From Sphaerisporangium fuscum (GTDB lineage: Bacteria; Actinomycetota; Actinomycetes; Streptosporangiales; Streptosporangiaceae): DNA of 64,000 nucleotides. The stretch is taken from positions 124,001 through 188,000 of the forward strand of contig NZ_JAHDTF010000021.1 in NCBI RefSeq assembly GCF_018531465.1, given 5' to 3'. Under the pieces are notes generated by a model, which searched no databases, had not been told where the DNA came from, and saw nothing but the letters and a program-made list of their open reading frames with translations. This document shows, in pieces, positions 7,080 to 16,120 of the stretch; the first letter of the stretch is position 1, and each line of letters starts with the position of its first letter. Both the position numbers and the translations under genes were made by a program.

Positions 7080-8423
7080 ATGAAGATCATCAACCCTGCC
7101 ACCGAGGACGTCCTCGCGGAGGTCGAGCTCGCCGATCTGGCCGAGACCGACCGCGCCGTGGAGCGCGCGAGGAAGGCGTTCCCCGCCTGGCGCGAGGTCG
7201 CGCCGGGCGACCGTGCCCGGCTGCTGCGGCGCTTCGCCGACCTGGTCGACCGGCACGGGGAGGAGCTGGCGCGGCTGGAGCTCGACAACGCCGGGCACAC
7301 GATCGGCAACGCCCGCTGGGAGGCGGGCAACGTCCGCGACGTGCTGCACTTCTACGCCGGCGCGCCCGAGCGCAACCACGGCAAGCAGATCCCCGTGCCG
7401 GGCGGGGTCGACATCACCTTCGCCGAACCGCTCGGCGTCGTCGGGGTGATCGTGCCGTGGAACTTCCCCATGGTGATCACCATGTGGGGCGCCGCGCCGG
7501 CGCTCGCCGCCGGGAACACGGTAATCGTGAAACCGGCGGAATGGACCCCGCTGACGGCTTTGAGGCTGGCGGAGCTGGCCCTCGAAGCCGGCCTCCCCGA
7601 GGGGGTGCTCCAGGTGCTGCCTGGGGCAGGGGAGGTCGCGGGGGCCCGCCTCGTCGAGCACCCGGACGTCAACAAGATCGTCTTCACGGGTTCCACCGAG
7701 GTGGGCAAGCAGATCGCCGCCAGGGCCGCCGAGACCGTCAAGCGGCTCACGCTGGAGATGGGCGGCAAGAGCGCCAACATCGTCTTCGCCGACGCCGACC
7801 TCGAGAAGGCCGCGGCGAGCGCGCCCTCGGCCGTCTTCGACAACAGCGGCCAGGACTGCTGCGCGCGCTCGCGCATCCTGGTGGAACGCTCGGTGTACGA
7901 CGAGTTCCTCCAGCGCCTGTGCGCGGCCGTCGCGAACGTCACGGTGGGCGACCCGCTCGACCCGCGCACGACCATGGGGCCGCTGATCAGCGCCGAGCAC
8001 CGCGAGCGGGTGGCCTCGTTCGTCAGCGGCGTCCCCACCTTCCAGGGCTCCTGCCCCGCGGGCAAGGGCTTCTGGTTCCCCCCGACCGTGCTCACCCACG
8101 AGTCGCTGGACGAGAGGTCGTTCACCGAGGAGATCTTCGGGCCGGTCGTCAGCGTCGTCCCGTTCGAGGACGAGGCGGAGGCCGTCCGGATCGCCAACAA
8201 CACCCGCTACGGGCTCTCGGGGTCGATCTGGACCCGCGACGTGGGGCGCGCCCTGCGGACGGCCCGGGCGGTCGAGGCGGGGAACCTGTCGGTCAACTCC
8301 CACTCGTCGGTGAGGTACTGGACGCCGTTCGGCGGCTTCAAGGAGTCCGGCCTGGGCCGGGAGCTCGGGCCGGACGCGCTCGCCGCCTTCACCGAGACCA
8401 AGAACGTCTTCATCGCCCACTGA
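7080..8423 (+). CDS. NAD(P)-dependent aldehyde dehydrogenase
   Basis: The 447-residue protein has a complete ALDH fold: VVGVIVPWNFP (oxyanion Asn), VIVKPAEWTP and FTGSTEVGKQIA (cofactor), LEMGGKSANIVF (general base Glu), GQDCCARSR (nucleophile Cys), and EEIFGPVV. The ATG lies one base after the stop of the GlnA-like gene, so translation is probably coupled. By analogy with the Puu pathway it would oxidise the gamma-glutamylated amino-aldehyde to the acid. It is somewhat shorter than the common 475-500 residues because the N-terminus begins directly at NPATEDVLAEV. Confidence 0.88.
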   Translation: MKIINPATEDVLAEVELADLAETDRAVERARKAFPAWREVAPGDRARLLRRFADLVDRHGEELARLELDNAGHTIGNARWEAGNVRDVLHFYAGAPERNHGKQIPVPGGVDITFAEPLGVVGVIVPWNFPMVITMWGAAPALAAGNTVIVKPAEWTPLTALRLAELALEAGLPEGVLQVLPGAGEVAGARLVEHPDVNKIVFTGSTEVGKQIAARAAETVKRLTLEMGGKSANIVFADADLEKAAASAPSAVFDNSGQDCCARSRILVERSVYDEFLQRLCAAVANVTVGDPLDPRTTMGPLISAEHRERVASFVSGVPTFQGSCPAGKGFWFPPTVLTHESLDERSFTEEIFGPVVSVVPFEDEAEAVRIANNTRYGLSGSIWTRDVGRALRTARAVEAGNLSVNSHSSVRYWTPFGGFKESGLGRELGPDALAAFTETKNVFIAH

Positions 8424-8479
8424 GGTCACGCCCGCAAGGGGCGCCAGGAACCACACCGAGCACCAAGGAGTTCGTCACC

Positions 8480-9244
8480 ATGCAACGTCTGCGGGACCGC
8501 GTCGCCGTGATCACCGGAGCGGCGGGCGGCATCGGCCTCGCCACGGCCCGGCGCTTCGCCGAGGAGGGCGCCAAGGTCGTGTGCGCCGATCTCGACGAGG
8601 AGGCCGGCGCCAAGGCGGCGGACGAGGTGGGCGGCCTGTTCGTCCGGGCCGACGTGGCCAACGAGGCGGACGTCGCCGACATGTTCAAGACGGCGTTCGA
8701 CACCTACGGCAGCGTCGACATCGCCTTCAACAACGCGGGCATCTCCCCTCCCGACGACGACTCGATCCTGACCACCGGCATCGACGCCTGGCGCCGGGTC
8801 CAGGAGGTCAACCTGACCAGCGTGTACTACTGCTGCAAGCACGTCATCCCCTACATGCAGCGGCAGGGCAAGGGCTCCATCATCAACACCGCCTCGTTCG
8901 TCGCGGTGATGGGCTCGGCCACCTCGCAGATCTCCTACACCGCCTCCAAGGGGGCGGTGCTGGCCATGTCACGGGAGCTCGGCGTGCAGTTCGCCCGCGA
9001 GGGCATCCGCGTCAACGCCCTGTGCCCGGGGCCGGTCAACACCCCGCTGCTGCAGGAACTGTTCGCCAAGGACCCCGAACGGGCCCAGCGGCGCCTGGTC
9101 CACATCCCCCTGGGCCGGTTCGCCGAGGCCTCCGAGATCGCCGCCGCGGTCGCGTTCCTCGCCTCGGACGACGCCAGCTTCATCACGGGCTCGGAGTTCC
9201 TGGTCGACGGGGGCATCTCCGGCGCCTACGTGACCCCGCTGTAG
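8480..9244 (+). CDS. short-chain dehydrogenase/reductase
   Basis: The 254-residue protein is a classical SDR: TGAAGGIGLATA near the N-terminus (cofactor loop), NNAGISPP, catalytic Ser in NTASFVAVMG, YTASKG (Tyr and Lys), and a C-terminal FITGSEFLVDGGISGAY. ATG 8480 is preceded by AAGGAG at good distance. It sits inside the gamma-glutamyl operon at a place where the E. coli pathway has the flavin oxidase PuuB, so it may oxidise an alcohol-bearing intermediate such as gamma-glutamylethanolamide. That role is inference; sequence alone allows many alcohol or ketone substrates. Confidence 0.82.
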   Translation: MQRLRDRVAVITGAAGGIGLATARRFAEEGAKVVCADLDEEAGAKAADEVGGLFVRADVANEADVADMFKTAFDTYGSVDIAFNNAGISPPDDDSILTTGIDAWRRVQEVNLTSVYYCCKHVIPYMQRQGKGSIINTASFVAVMGSATSQISYTASKGAVLAMSRELGVQFAREGIRVNALCPGPVNTPLLQELFAKDPERAQRRLVHIPLGRFAEASEIAAAVAFLASDDASFITGSEFLVDGGISGAYVTPL

Positions 9245-9255
9245 GGATCGCCGTC

Positions 9256-9978
9256 ATGTCCCGACCCGTCATCGGCGTCACCTGCTACGTCGAGCCCGCG
9301 GCCTTCACCGTGTGGCGCATGCCGTCCGCGCTGCTGCCGTACGCCTACATCGAGCACATCGAGCGGGCGGGCGGCCAGCCGGTCATCCTCCCCCCGGCCG
9401 GCGAGCCGGGCCGGCTGGTCGAGCGGCTGGACGGGCTCGTCGTGGCGGGCGGCGGCGACATCGACCCCGCCCGCTACGACGCGGCACCGCACGGGGAGAC
9501 CGGTTACGTCCGGGAGTTCCGTGACGAGGCGGAGTTCGAGCTGGTCCGCGCGGCGCTGGCGGCGGACCTGCCGTTCCTCGGCATCTGCCGCGGCCTCCAG
9601 GTGCTCAACGTCGCCCTCGGCGGCACGCTCCACCAGCACCTTCCCGACGTCGTGGGCCATTCCGGCCACTCACCCGCTCCGGGAGAGTTCGGCCACCTGC
9701 CGGTGCGGGTCACGGCGGGCAGCCGCCTGGCGGAGGTGCTGCGCGCCGAGAAGATCGACGCGGCGCACTACCACCATCAGGCGGCCGACCGTCTCGGCGA
9801 GGGGCTCACCGTTTCGGCGACCGGCGACGACGGCAGCGTGGAGGCGCTGGAACTGCCCGGGCACCGCTTCACGCTCGGCGTCCAGTGGCACCCCGAGGCC
9901 GGCGAGGAGGGCCACCTGTTCGAGGCCCTGGTCGCCGCGTGCCGTGCCGACGGCGCTCGCTCCACTCGCGCGGGATGA
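9256..9978 (+). CDS. PuuD-like gamma-glutamyl hydrolase (class I glutamine amidotransferase fold)
   Basis: This encodes 240 residues. The class I amidotransferase triad is present: nucleophile Cys at about residue 111 in FLGICRGLQVLNVALGG, and the His and Glu in GVQWHPEAGEEG. The N-terminal IGVTCYVEPA and LVVAGGGDIDPARY are typical of the gamma-glutamyl-GABA hydrolase branch (peptidase C26). It would remove glutamate from the oxidised gamma-glutamyl intermediate and close the pathway begun by the GlnA-like ligase. ATG 9256 follows the SDR stop by 11 bases. Confidence 0.85.
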   Translation: MSRPVIGVTCYVEPAAFTVWRMPSALLPYAYIEHIERAGGQPVILPPAGEPGRLVERLDGLVVAGGGDIDPARYDAAPHGETGYVREFRDEAEFELVRAALAADLPFLGICRGLQVLNVALGGTLHQHLPDVVGHSGHSPAPGEFGHLPVRVTAGSRLAEVLRAEKIDAAHYHHQAADRLGEGLTVSATGDDGSVEALELPGHRFTLGVQWHPEAGEEGHLFEALVAACRADGARSTRAG

Positions 9979-9990
9979 GGGCGCCATTGG

Positions 9991-9996
9991 TATGGT
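9991..9996 (+). promoter_or_regulatory. gcvT: -10 element of the glycine-riboswitch transcript
   Basis: TATGGT lies about 20 bases upstream of the first aptamer, placing transcription start near 10003. No convincing -35 is seen. Confidence 0.45.
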
Positions 9997-10017
9997 TGGG
10001 CGGAACACCGGTGATCC

Positions 10018-10210
10018 CGTGCGGGAGAGCGTCCTGACATCCGGTCAGGACCCCTGAAGGAGCAAGTCCTCCCCGCGAACCTCACAAGGCAAAGGACCGT
10101 ACGGGCCAGGTGGTCTCTGGAAAGCAGGCCTTGTCCGCAGGGCCTCGCCGAAGGTGAAAGTCCGGCAAAACCCGGGCGAAACTCTCAGGCACCGATGACA
10201 GAGGGGGAGG
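10018..10210 (+). ncRNA. tandem glycine riboswitch
   Basis: Two consecutive aptamers are visible. The first spans about 10018-10102, with GCGGGAGAG at its 5' side, a variable hairpin (GTCCTGAC/GTCAGGAC) and CTGAAGGAGCAA, closing with CGAACCTCACAAGGCAAAGG. The second spans about 10109-10206, with TCTCTGGAAAGC, then GCCGAAGGTGAAAG and AACTCTCAGGCACCGATGAC. These are the conserved GGAGAG, GAAGGAGC and CTCAGGCAAAGGACC-type blocks of glycine riboswitches, here in the usual double arrangement joined by a short linker. Position directly before gcvT supports glycine-induced expression. A GAGGGGGAGGATG segment follows and may be part of the expression platform. Confidence 0.95.
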
Positions 10211-10244
10211 ATGCTCTCATCCAACCCTGTCTGAGGTGCGCTTC

Positions 10245-11336
10245 ATGTCCAGACCCACACCGCTCCGCGAGGTGCACGAGAGCCTCGGCGCGACGCTCAC
10301 CGACTTCGCCGGCTGGCTCATGCCGTTGCGCTACGGCAGCGAGTCCGCCGAGCACAACGCGGTGCGCACGGCCGCCGGGCTCTTCGACCTCTCCCACATG
10401 GGCGAGATCTTCGTGACCGGCCCGCAGGCGGGCGAGGCGCTCGACCACGCGCTCGTCGGCCACCTGTCGGCGCTCCAGCCGGGCCGCGCCCGGTACACCA
10501 TGATCTGCGCGCCCGACGGAGGCGTGCTCGACGACCTGATCGTCTACCGCCTCGGCGACGAGGAGTTCCTCGTCGTCGCCAACGCCTCGAACTACCCACG
10601 GGTCGCCGCCGAGCTGCGGGAGCGTTCCGGCGACTTCGACGCCGAGGTCGACGACCGCTCCGACCGCTACGCGCTCGTCGCCGTCCAGGGCCCGCGCTCG
10701 CAGGAGATCCTCGGCACGCTCACCGACGCCGACCTGCCCGGCCTGAAGTACTACGCGGGCCTGCCCGGCACCGTCGCCGGCGTCGAGGCCCTGATCGCGC
10801 GCACCGGTTACACCGGTGAGGACGGCTTCGAGCTCTTCGTCGCCGCCGACGACGCCGTCACCGTCTGGCAGGAGCTCGCCAAGGCGGGCGAGCCGTACGG
10901 CCTGCGCCCCGCCGGCCTGTCCGCCCGCGACACGCTCCGCCTGGAGGCGGGCATGCCGCTGTACGGCAACGAGTTGAACGCCGGGCTGACCCCGTTCGAC
11001 GCGGGCCTCGGCAAGGTCGTGAAATTCGACAAGCCGGGCGACTTCGTCGGCCGTGCGGCGCTCGCGCCGCTGAAGGACGTCCCGCCGCGCCGGCGCCTGA
11101 CCGGCCTGGTCGCGCGGGGGCGCCGAGTGCCGCGCCACGGCTACCCCGTGGTGCTGCTGACCGACGGCACCGTCGTTGGGGAGGTCACCAGCGGCGCGCC
11201 CTCTCAGTCCCTCGGCAAGCCGATCGCGATGGCTTACGTGGACACCAACGTGTCCGAGGGGCTCGCGGTCGACATTCGTGGTAGTCATGAGCCGGTCGAC
11301 GTCGTTGACCTGCCTTTTTATCGGAGGAGCATGTGA
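10245..11336 (+). CDS. gcvT: glycine cleavage system T protein (aminomethyltransferase)
   Basis: The 363-residue protein transfers the methylene group from the aminomethylated H protein to tetrahydrofolate and releases ammonia. Typical blocks are [43 protein letters not shown] and the C-terminal [23 protein letters not shown] 10245 is chosen because TGAGGTG lies 6-7 bases upstream; the in-frame GTG at 10236 is part of that ribosome site. The gene is preceded by a tandem glycine riboswitch and overlaps gcvH by four bases. The P protein gene is not in this window. Confidence 0.95.
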   Translation: MSRPTPLREVHESLGATLTDFAGWLMPLRYGSESAEHNAVRTAAGLFDLSHMGEIFVTGPQAGEALDHALVGHLSALQPGRARYTMICAPDGGVLDDLIVYRLGDEEFLVVANASNYPRVAAELRERSGDFDAEVDDRSDRYALVAVQGPRSQEILGTLTDADLPGLKYYAGLPGTVAGVEALIARTGYTGEDGFELFVAADDAVTVWQELAKAGEPYGLRPAGLSARDTLRLEAGMPLYGNELNAGLTPFDAGLGKVVKFDKPGDFVGRAALAPLKDVPPRRRLTGLVARGRRVPRHGYPVVLLTDGTVVGEVTSGAPSQSLGKPIAMAYVDTNVSEGLAVDIRGSHEPVDVVDLPFYRRSM

Positions 11337-11722
11337 GCAGCATTCCCGAGGAGCTCAGCTACACCAAGGAGCACGAGTGGGTCGCCGGCATCGACGACGG
11401 CCTCACCGTGACCGTGGGGATCACGGCGTACGCCGCCGAGTCGCTGGGCGACGTGGTGTACGTCCAACTGCCTGAGGCGGGTTCGACCGTCGAGGCGGGT
11501 GACGCCGTGGGCGAGGTGGAGTCGACCAAGTCGGTCAGCGACATCTACGCGCCGGTCACCGGCGAGGTCGTCGAGATCAACCAGGTGGTGGTGGACGACC
11601 CCTCGCTCGTCAACTCCGATCCCTATGGCGAGGGCTGGCTGTTCCGCGTGCGCATCGAAGGCACTCCCGAGGACCTGCTGACCCCCGAGGAGTACGCCAC
11701 CGTGACCTCCGCGGAATCCTGA
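11333..11722 (+). CDS. gcvH: glycine cleavage system H protein
   Basis: The 129-residue lipoyl carrier shuttles the aminomethyl intermediate between P, T and L proteins. The lipoylation lysine is about residue 66 in [10 protein letters not shown], within a beta-hairpin, and the family motifs [24 protein letters not shown] and [14 protein letters not shown] are intact. GTG 11333 overlaps the gcvT stop (GTGA) and has GGAGGA at the right distance. Length is normal for the family. Confidence 0.96.
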   Translation: MSSIPEELSYTKEHEWVAGIDDGLTVTVGITAYAAESLGDVVYVQLPEAGSTVEAGDAVGEVESTKSVSDIYAPVTGEVVEINQVVVDDPSLVNSDPYGEGWLFRVRIEGTPEDLLTPEEYATVTSAES

Positions 11723-11803
11723 CCCGGACGTCTCCCGCTCCGGCGTGCCCCAGTGCGCGCCGGAGCGTCCCCCCTGCACAACCAGTTCCGAAGGGCGAGA
11801 TCA

Positions 11804-13180
11804 ATGGCGATCAGCGTCTTCGATCTGTTCAAGATCGGCATCGGGCCCTCGAGCTCGCACACCGGCGGTCCCATGGCGGCTGCGCACAAGTTCGCCCGGG
11901 GGCTGCACGAGGACGGGCTCCTCGAGAAGACCGCCCGGGTGGAGGCCATCCTCTACGGCTCCCTCGGCCTCACCGGCAAGGGCCACGGCAGCGACAAGGC
12001 CGTCCTGCTGGGGCTGTCGGGCGAGAAGCCCGAGCTGGTCGACGTCGACACGGTCGACGAACGGCTGGCCGCCATGCGCGAGTCCGGCACCGTCAACCTG
12101 TACGGGGTCCGCGAGATCCCGTTCGTCGTCGGCCAGGACCTGGTCTTCGAACGCAAGATCTCGCTTCCGCACCACCCCAACGGCATGCGCTTCACCGCCT
12201 TCTCCCCCGAGGGCGACACGATCCGCGAGAAGATCTACTACTCGGTGGGCGGCGGGTTCGTCGTCGACGAGAACGCCACCGGCGCCGACCGCATCAAGGC
12301 GGACGACACCGCGCTGCCCTACCCCTTCACCACGGCGGGCGAACTGCTCAAACACTGCGCCGACACCGGGCTGTCGATCTCCGGCCTCATGCTGGAGAAC
12401 GAGAAGGCCTTCGGCCGCGACGAGGCGGAGATCCGCGCCGGGCTCATCAAGATCTGGCACGTCATGGCCGAGTGCGTGCGGCGCGGCACCGCCAAGGAAG
12501 GCGTGCTGCCCGGTGGCCTGAAGGTCAAGCGGAGGGCGCACCAGCTCCATCGGCGCCTGCAGAGCGAGTCCCCCGAGAAGGACCCGCTGCAGACCATGGA
12601 CTGGGTCACCCTCTACGCCCTGGCGGTGAACGAGGAGAACGCCGCGGGCGGCCGTATCGTGACCGCGCCCACCAACGGCGCCGCCGGCATCATCCCGGCC
12701 GTCCTGACGTACTACAAGAAGTTCACCCCGCAGGCCGACGACGAGGGCGTGATCCGCTTCCTGCTCACCGCGGGGGCGATCGGCGTGCTGTTCAAGGAGA
12801 ACGCCTCGATCTCGGGGGCCGAGGTCGGCTGCCAGGGAGAGGTCGGATCCGCCTGTTCCATGGCCGCCGCGGGCCTCACCGAGGTGCTCGGCGGCACGCC
12901 CGAGCAGGTCGAGAACGCCGCCGAGATCGGCATCGAGCACAACCTCGGCCTGACCTGCGACCCGATCGGCGGCCTGGTGCAGATCCCGTGCATCGAACGC
13001 AACGCCGTCGCCTCGATCAAGGCCATCACCGCCGCCCGCATCGCCCTGCGCGGCGACGGCCGCCACTTCGTCACCCTCGACAAGGCCATCAAGACCATGC
13101 GCGACACCGGCCGCGACATGCTCGACAAGTACAAGGAGACCAGCCGCGGCGGCCTGGCCGTCAACGTCATCGAGTGCTGA
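11804..13180 (+). CDS. sdaA: L-serine ammonia-lyase, single-chain iron-sulfur type
   Basis: The 458-residue enzyme deaminates serine to pyruvate with a catalytic 4Fe-4S cluster. The N-terminal beta domain starts with [16 protein letters not shown]; the catalytic domain has [12 protein letters not shown], the cysteine pair in [16 protein letters not shown], and [18 protein letters not shown] with the further cluster cysteines. The C-terminal Cys at the very end (NVIEC) is the tail residue known in E. coli-type enzymes to occupy the cluster. ATG 11804 follows an AAGGGCGAG. Its position after gcvT-gcvH gives a glycine-serine-pyruvate route, and readthrough could place it under the same riboswitch, although an 80-base gap separates it from gcvH. 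Confidence 0.93.
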   Translation: MAISVFDLFKIGIGPSSSHTGGPMAAAHKFARGLHEDGLLEKTARVEAILYGSLGLTGKGHGSDKAVLLGLSGEKPELVDVDTVDERLAAMRESGTVNLYGVREIPFVVGQDLVFERKISLPHHPNGMRFTAFSPEGDTIREKIYYSVGGGFVVDENATGADRIKADDTALPYPFTTAGELLKHCADTGLSISGLMLENEKAFGRDEAEIRAGLIKIWHVMAECVRRGTAKEGVLPGGLKVKRRAHQLHRRLQSESPEKDPLQTMDWVTLYALAVNEENAAGGRIVTAPTNGAAGIIPAVLTYYKKFTPQADDEGVIRFLLTAGAIGVLFKENASISGAEVGCQGEVGSACSMAAAGLTEVLGGTPEQVENAAEIGIEHNLGLTCDPIGGLVQIPCIERNAVASIKAITAARIALRGDGRHFVTLDKAIKTMRDTGRDMLDKYKETSRGGLAVNVIEC

Positions 13181-13186
13181 CCCCAC

Positions 13187-13204
13187 CGGCAGAGACCCCT
13201 GCCG
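13187..13204 (+). terminator. short hairpin after sdaA, possible terminator
   Basis: CGGCAG and CTGCCG pair with a 6-base loop just after the sdaA stop. There is no T-run, so the call is weak. The remaining 180 bases up to the convergent gene show no further feature. Confidence 0.35.
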
Positions 13205-13383
13205 CCGGCCACTCCCGCCACCTGCACCACCACGACGGCAGGTGACCGCACACCGGCAGCAGGCCACCCCAACCTCTGCCGACGGTCACCTCCATCGCCG
13301 TACACCACAACGGCGGGACACCAGGCAGCGATGCCGCCCCCGCCCCTCCCAAGGCCTCCGGTGACAGGCCCTGGCAGCCGGAG

Positions 13384-14001
13384 TCAGTCGGCCGTCGGGC
13401 GGCGGGTGCGGGCGCGCTTCAGCTCGAAGAAGCCGTCGGTTCCGGCGACCAGCAGCACGCCGTCCCACAGCTTTCCGGCCGCCTCGCCGCGCGGGATCGG
13501 TGTCACCACGGGGCCGAAGAAGGCGACGAGTTCACCGTCGGCGCCGGGCACATGGATCGCCGGGGTGCCGAGATCCTCTCCGACCGGCCCGAGACCTTCC
13601 TGGTTGCTCGCCAGCAGCGCCTGGTCGTACTCGTCGTTGTCGGCCGCGTCGGCCAACTCCAGCGGCAGGCCGACCTCGGCGAGCGCCGAAAGGTACAGTT
13701 CACGGCCGATCGACGCCTTCTCGTGATGGATCCGGCCCCCCAGGGCCGTGTAGAGGCCCCGAAGCACGTCGTTGCCGCACTTCTGCTCGGCGGCGATCGC
13801 GCCCCGGGCCGGCCCCCACGCCGTGTCGAGCCACTCGCGGTACCACTCCTCCAGGCCTTCACGCCCCTCGTTCAGCACCGCCAGGCTCAGCACATGGAAG
13901 CGCACCTCGACGTCGCGGACCTGCTCCACCTCGAGCAGCCATCGGGACGCGATCCACGCCCAGGGGCACTTGGGGTCGAACCACATGTGGGCAGTCGTCA
14001 C
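13384..14001 (-). CDS. DsbA-fold mycothiol-dependent nitroreductase-like protein (Rv2466c family) with CPWA active site
   Basis: The 205-residue thioredoxin/DsbA-fold protein closely follows the plan of Mycobacterium tuberculosis Rv2466c (Mrx-2). It has [11 protein letters not shown] at residues 6-16, [52 protein letters not shown] and a C-terminal [12 protein letters not shown]. Rv2466c uses a CPWC dithiol; here the second Cys is Ala (residue 15), leaving a single active-site thiol at Cys12. A mycothiol-dependent monothiol mechanism would still be possible. It converges with sdaA and has its own upstream region of nearly 500 bases. Confidence 0.85.
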   Translation of the reverse strand: MTTAHMWFDPKCPWAWIASRWLLEVEQVRDVEVRFHVLSLAVLNEGREGLEEWYREWLDTAWGPARGAIAAEQKCGNDVLRGLYTALGGRIHHEKASIGRELYLSALAEVGLPLELADAADNDEYDQALLASNQEGLGPVGEDLGTPAIHVPGADGELVAFFGPVVTPIPRGEAAGKLWDGVLLVAGTDGFFELKRARTRRPTAD

Positions 14002-14285
14002 GGCAGTCTCTCCTCACGGGTGTCCGCTGTCTGCAGAACGAGGCGGGACACCATTGTCCGGTGGCCGGTGGCCCGACGGTAAGTGCCAGTTCATGTTCCT
14101 TTGACTGGGCCACTTTGATATCTGTGGATATCTCAGCCCCGGTGGCCGGAGTCGGCCGGCCCCTCGCGGATATCACCCTGTTCGACGGCCGAGAGGCGGG
14201 ATGTCCTGTGGATGACGGGCCACAGGACCAAGGCCGGGGCCTAGCATGGGTCGTCCAGTCGCCCTCAGAGTCCCGGTCATCCCGA
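14002..14285. other. intergenic region without a recognised gene
   Basis: This is the upstream region of the Rv2466c-like gene. It contains two GATATC sites within 20 bases (about 14117-14136) and AT-richer sequence around 14090-14140 that could hold promoters for either side. I see no credible coding frame or RNA. Confidence 0.4.
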
Positions 14286-14411
14286 AAGCCCGTCCATCTC
14301 TCCCACTCGTCCCCATCACAAGCCGTCCGTCTCTCCCACTCATCCCCCATCGCAAGCCGTCCACCTCTCGCAACCCGCCCACCCAAGCCGTCCGTCCGTC
14401 CCCAGCCGTCC
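14286..14411. repeat. degenerate 34-bp pyrimidine-rich tandem repeat
   Basis: Units beginning AAGCCGTCC (first copy AAGCCCGTCC) start at 14286, 14320, 14354 and 14385. The first two are 34 bases each and nearly identical; the later ones are shortened. The strand is strongly C+T biased. It lies just upstream of the GTG of the glycosyltransferase gene. Confidence 0.75.
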
Positions 14412-14489
14412 ACCGGCTCGTCGAGCCCGTCACTCTCGCCGAGCCGTTCGCTCGGCCTTGATCGTCCGCTCGTCCCCGAGGAGGTCTCC

Positions 14490-16082
14490 GTGCTGCCCGG
14501 CACGCCGTCGAACGCGGACCGCCCGACCGCGTCCACACGGACACCACAGCCCGGCGAAGCCGCCGACCTGTCGATTCCGCACTCGCCCGGGTCGTCACAT
14601 GCGCCCTCGCCCCCGGCCGGCACGGGTCACGTGTCCGCCCCTGGCCTCGGGACGGGGTCGTCACATGCGTCCTCGCCCGAGGACGGCGCAGGTCATGCGT
14701 CCACCCCTGCCCTCGGGACGGTCGGGAGGTTCCTGCGGGCCCATTGGGTCTTCCTGCTCGCGCTGGCCGCCGGAACGGCCCTGCGGTCGGTCGCCGTTCT
14801 CGGGTACCGGCCGGCCCTGTGGTTCTGGGCCGACTCGTTCGTCTACGTCAACGCGGCAGTCGACCCGCAACCGCTGGAGTCGCGCCCCTCGGGCTACTCA
14901 CTCTTCCTGTGGCTGCTCCAGCCGCTGCGGAGCTTCGCCGCCGTGACGGTCGTGCAGCACCTGCTGGGCCTCGCCATGGCGGTCTGCGTCTACGCCGTGC
15001 TCCGTCGCCGGGCCGCGCTGCCCGGCTGGGGCGCGGCGCTGGCGACCGTCCCGGTGCTGTTCGACTCCCACATGGTGCAACTGGAGCACCTGGTCATGGC
15101 CGACCTGCTGTTCACCTTCCTGGTGACGGTCGCCGTGACGGTGCTGCTGTGGCGTGAGCGTCCCTCCGCCTGGATGGCGGTCCTCGCCGGGCTGGCCCTG
15201 ATGGCGGCCACCCTCACCCGCACCGTGGGCCTCCCCGTGCTGATCGTCGTCCTCGTGTGCATGCTGCTCGCCAGGGCGGGCCTGCGGGCCCTGGTCGCCA
15301 CGGCCCTGGCGGCGGTCGTCGGCATCGGCGGGTACGCCGTGTGGTTCCACAGCGAGCACGGCAGCTACGGCCTCGGCCAGAGCAACGTCTGGCTGTGGGC
15401 GCGCACGATGAGCTTCGCCGACTGCGCGAAGATCAGGCCGGCCGGCGAGGAGAAGGCACTCTGCCCCGCCGACCCCGTGGGTGAGCGGCCCGCGCCTCCG
15501 GTCTACATCTGGGACGCCAAGTCGCCTCTGGCGAAGGTGCGCAAGGACGCCGACCGTGAGCGGCTCTCCGGCACGTTCGCCAAGGAAGCGATCATCGCCC
15601 AGCCGTTCGATTTCGTGCTCACCGGCATCAAGGACGCGCTGTGGAGCTTCGAGTGGACCCGCCGGGTCTACCCCACACCCGGCCCCCAGAGCGCGTACGT
15701 CTTCCCCGACACCGTCAAACCGTTCACCGACAAGATCGCCTCGTCGGGCCGCACGGCGCCGCAGCTCACCGCCGCCTATCAGGGGCGGCGCGCCGACACC
15801 GTCATGGTGGAGCCGTACGCGGGCTGGTTGCGGGCCTACCAGCAGCAGGGGTACGTCCGTGGTCCCGTCCTGGCGGTGATCCTGCTCGCCGGCCTGGTCG
15901 GCGTGGTGACCCGCTGGCGCCGGCTCGGCGCCCCCGTGCTCCTCCCGTGGGCCGTCGCCATGACGCTGCTGTTCCTCCCTCCTCTGATCGCCGCCTTCGA
16001 CCACAGGTACGTCCTGCCGGTCATCCCCCTCGCCTGCCTGGCCGCAGGTCTCACCTTCCGGAAAACATCAGGGCTAACATGA
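14490..16082 (+). CDS. GT-C fold membrane glycosyltransferase-like protein
   Basis: The protein is about 530 residues. The first 85 residues are a low-complexity Pro/Ser/Thr/His-rich tail with two SSHA-S/P repeats; then come about ten membrane helices, the first being [20 protein letters not shown]. The acidic residue in [10 protein letters not shown] after the first helix, and [15 protein letters not shown], match the first periplasmic loop of ArnT/PMT-like enzymes that use polyprenyl-linked sugars. A large extracytoplasmic domain (about residues 290-430) precedes the last helices. GTG 14490 is preceded by GAGGAGG; the longer open frame upstream crosses repeats and the neighbouring gene. Donor and acceptor are unknown. 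Confidence 0.7.
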   Translation: MLPGTPSNADRPTASTRTPQPGEAADLSIPHSPGSSHAPSPPAGTGHVSAPGLGTGSSHASSPEDGAGHASTPALGTVGRFLRAHWVFLLALAAGTALRSVAVLGYRPALWFWADSFVYVNAAVDPQPLESRPSGYSLFLWLLQPLRSFAAVTVVQHLLGLAMAVCVYAVLRRRAALPGWGAALATVPVLFDSHMVQLEHLVMADLLFTFLVTVAVTVLLWRERPSAWMAVLAGLALMAATLTRTVGLPVLIVVLVCMLLARAGLRALVATALAAVVGIGGYAVWFHSEHGSYGLGQSNVWLWARTMSFADCAKIRPAGEEKALCPADPVGERPAPPVYIWDAKSPLAKVRKDADRERLSGTFAKEAIIAQPFDFVLTGIKDALWSFEWTRRVYPTPGPQSAYVFPDTVKPFTDKIASSGRTAPQLTAAYQGRRADTVMVEPYAGWLRAYQQQGYVRGPVLAVILLAGLVGVVTRWRRLGAPVLLPWAVAMTLLFLPPLIAAFDHRYVLPVIPLACLAAGLTFRKTSGLT

Positions 16083-16108
16083 ACTAGGCTCATCTAAGAG
16101 GTCCGGTC

Positions 16109-16114
16109 TAAGCT
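16109..16114 (+). promoter_or_regulatory. -10 element of a probably leaderless gene
   Basis: TAAGCT ends 6 bases before ATG 16121, and no Shine-Dalgarno lies in between. Confidence 0.45.
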
Positions 16115-16120
16115 TCCCGC

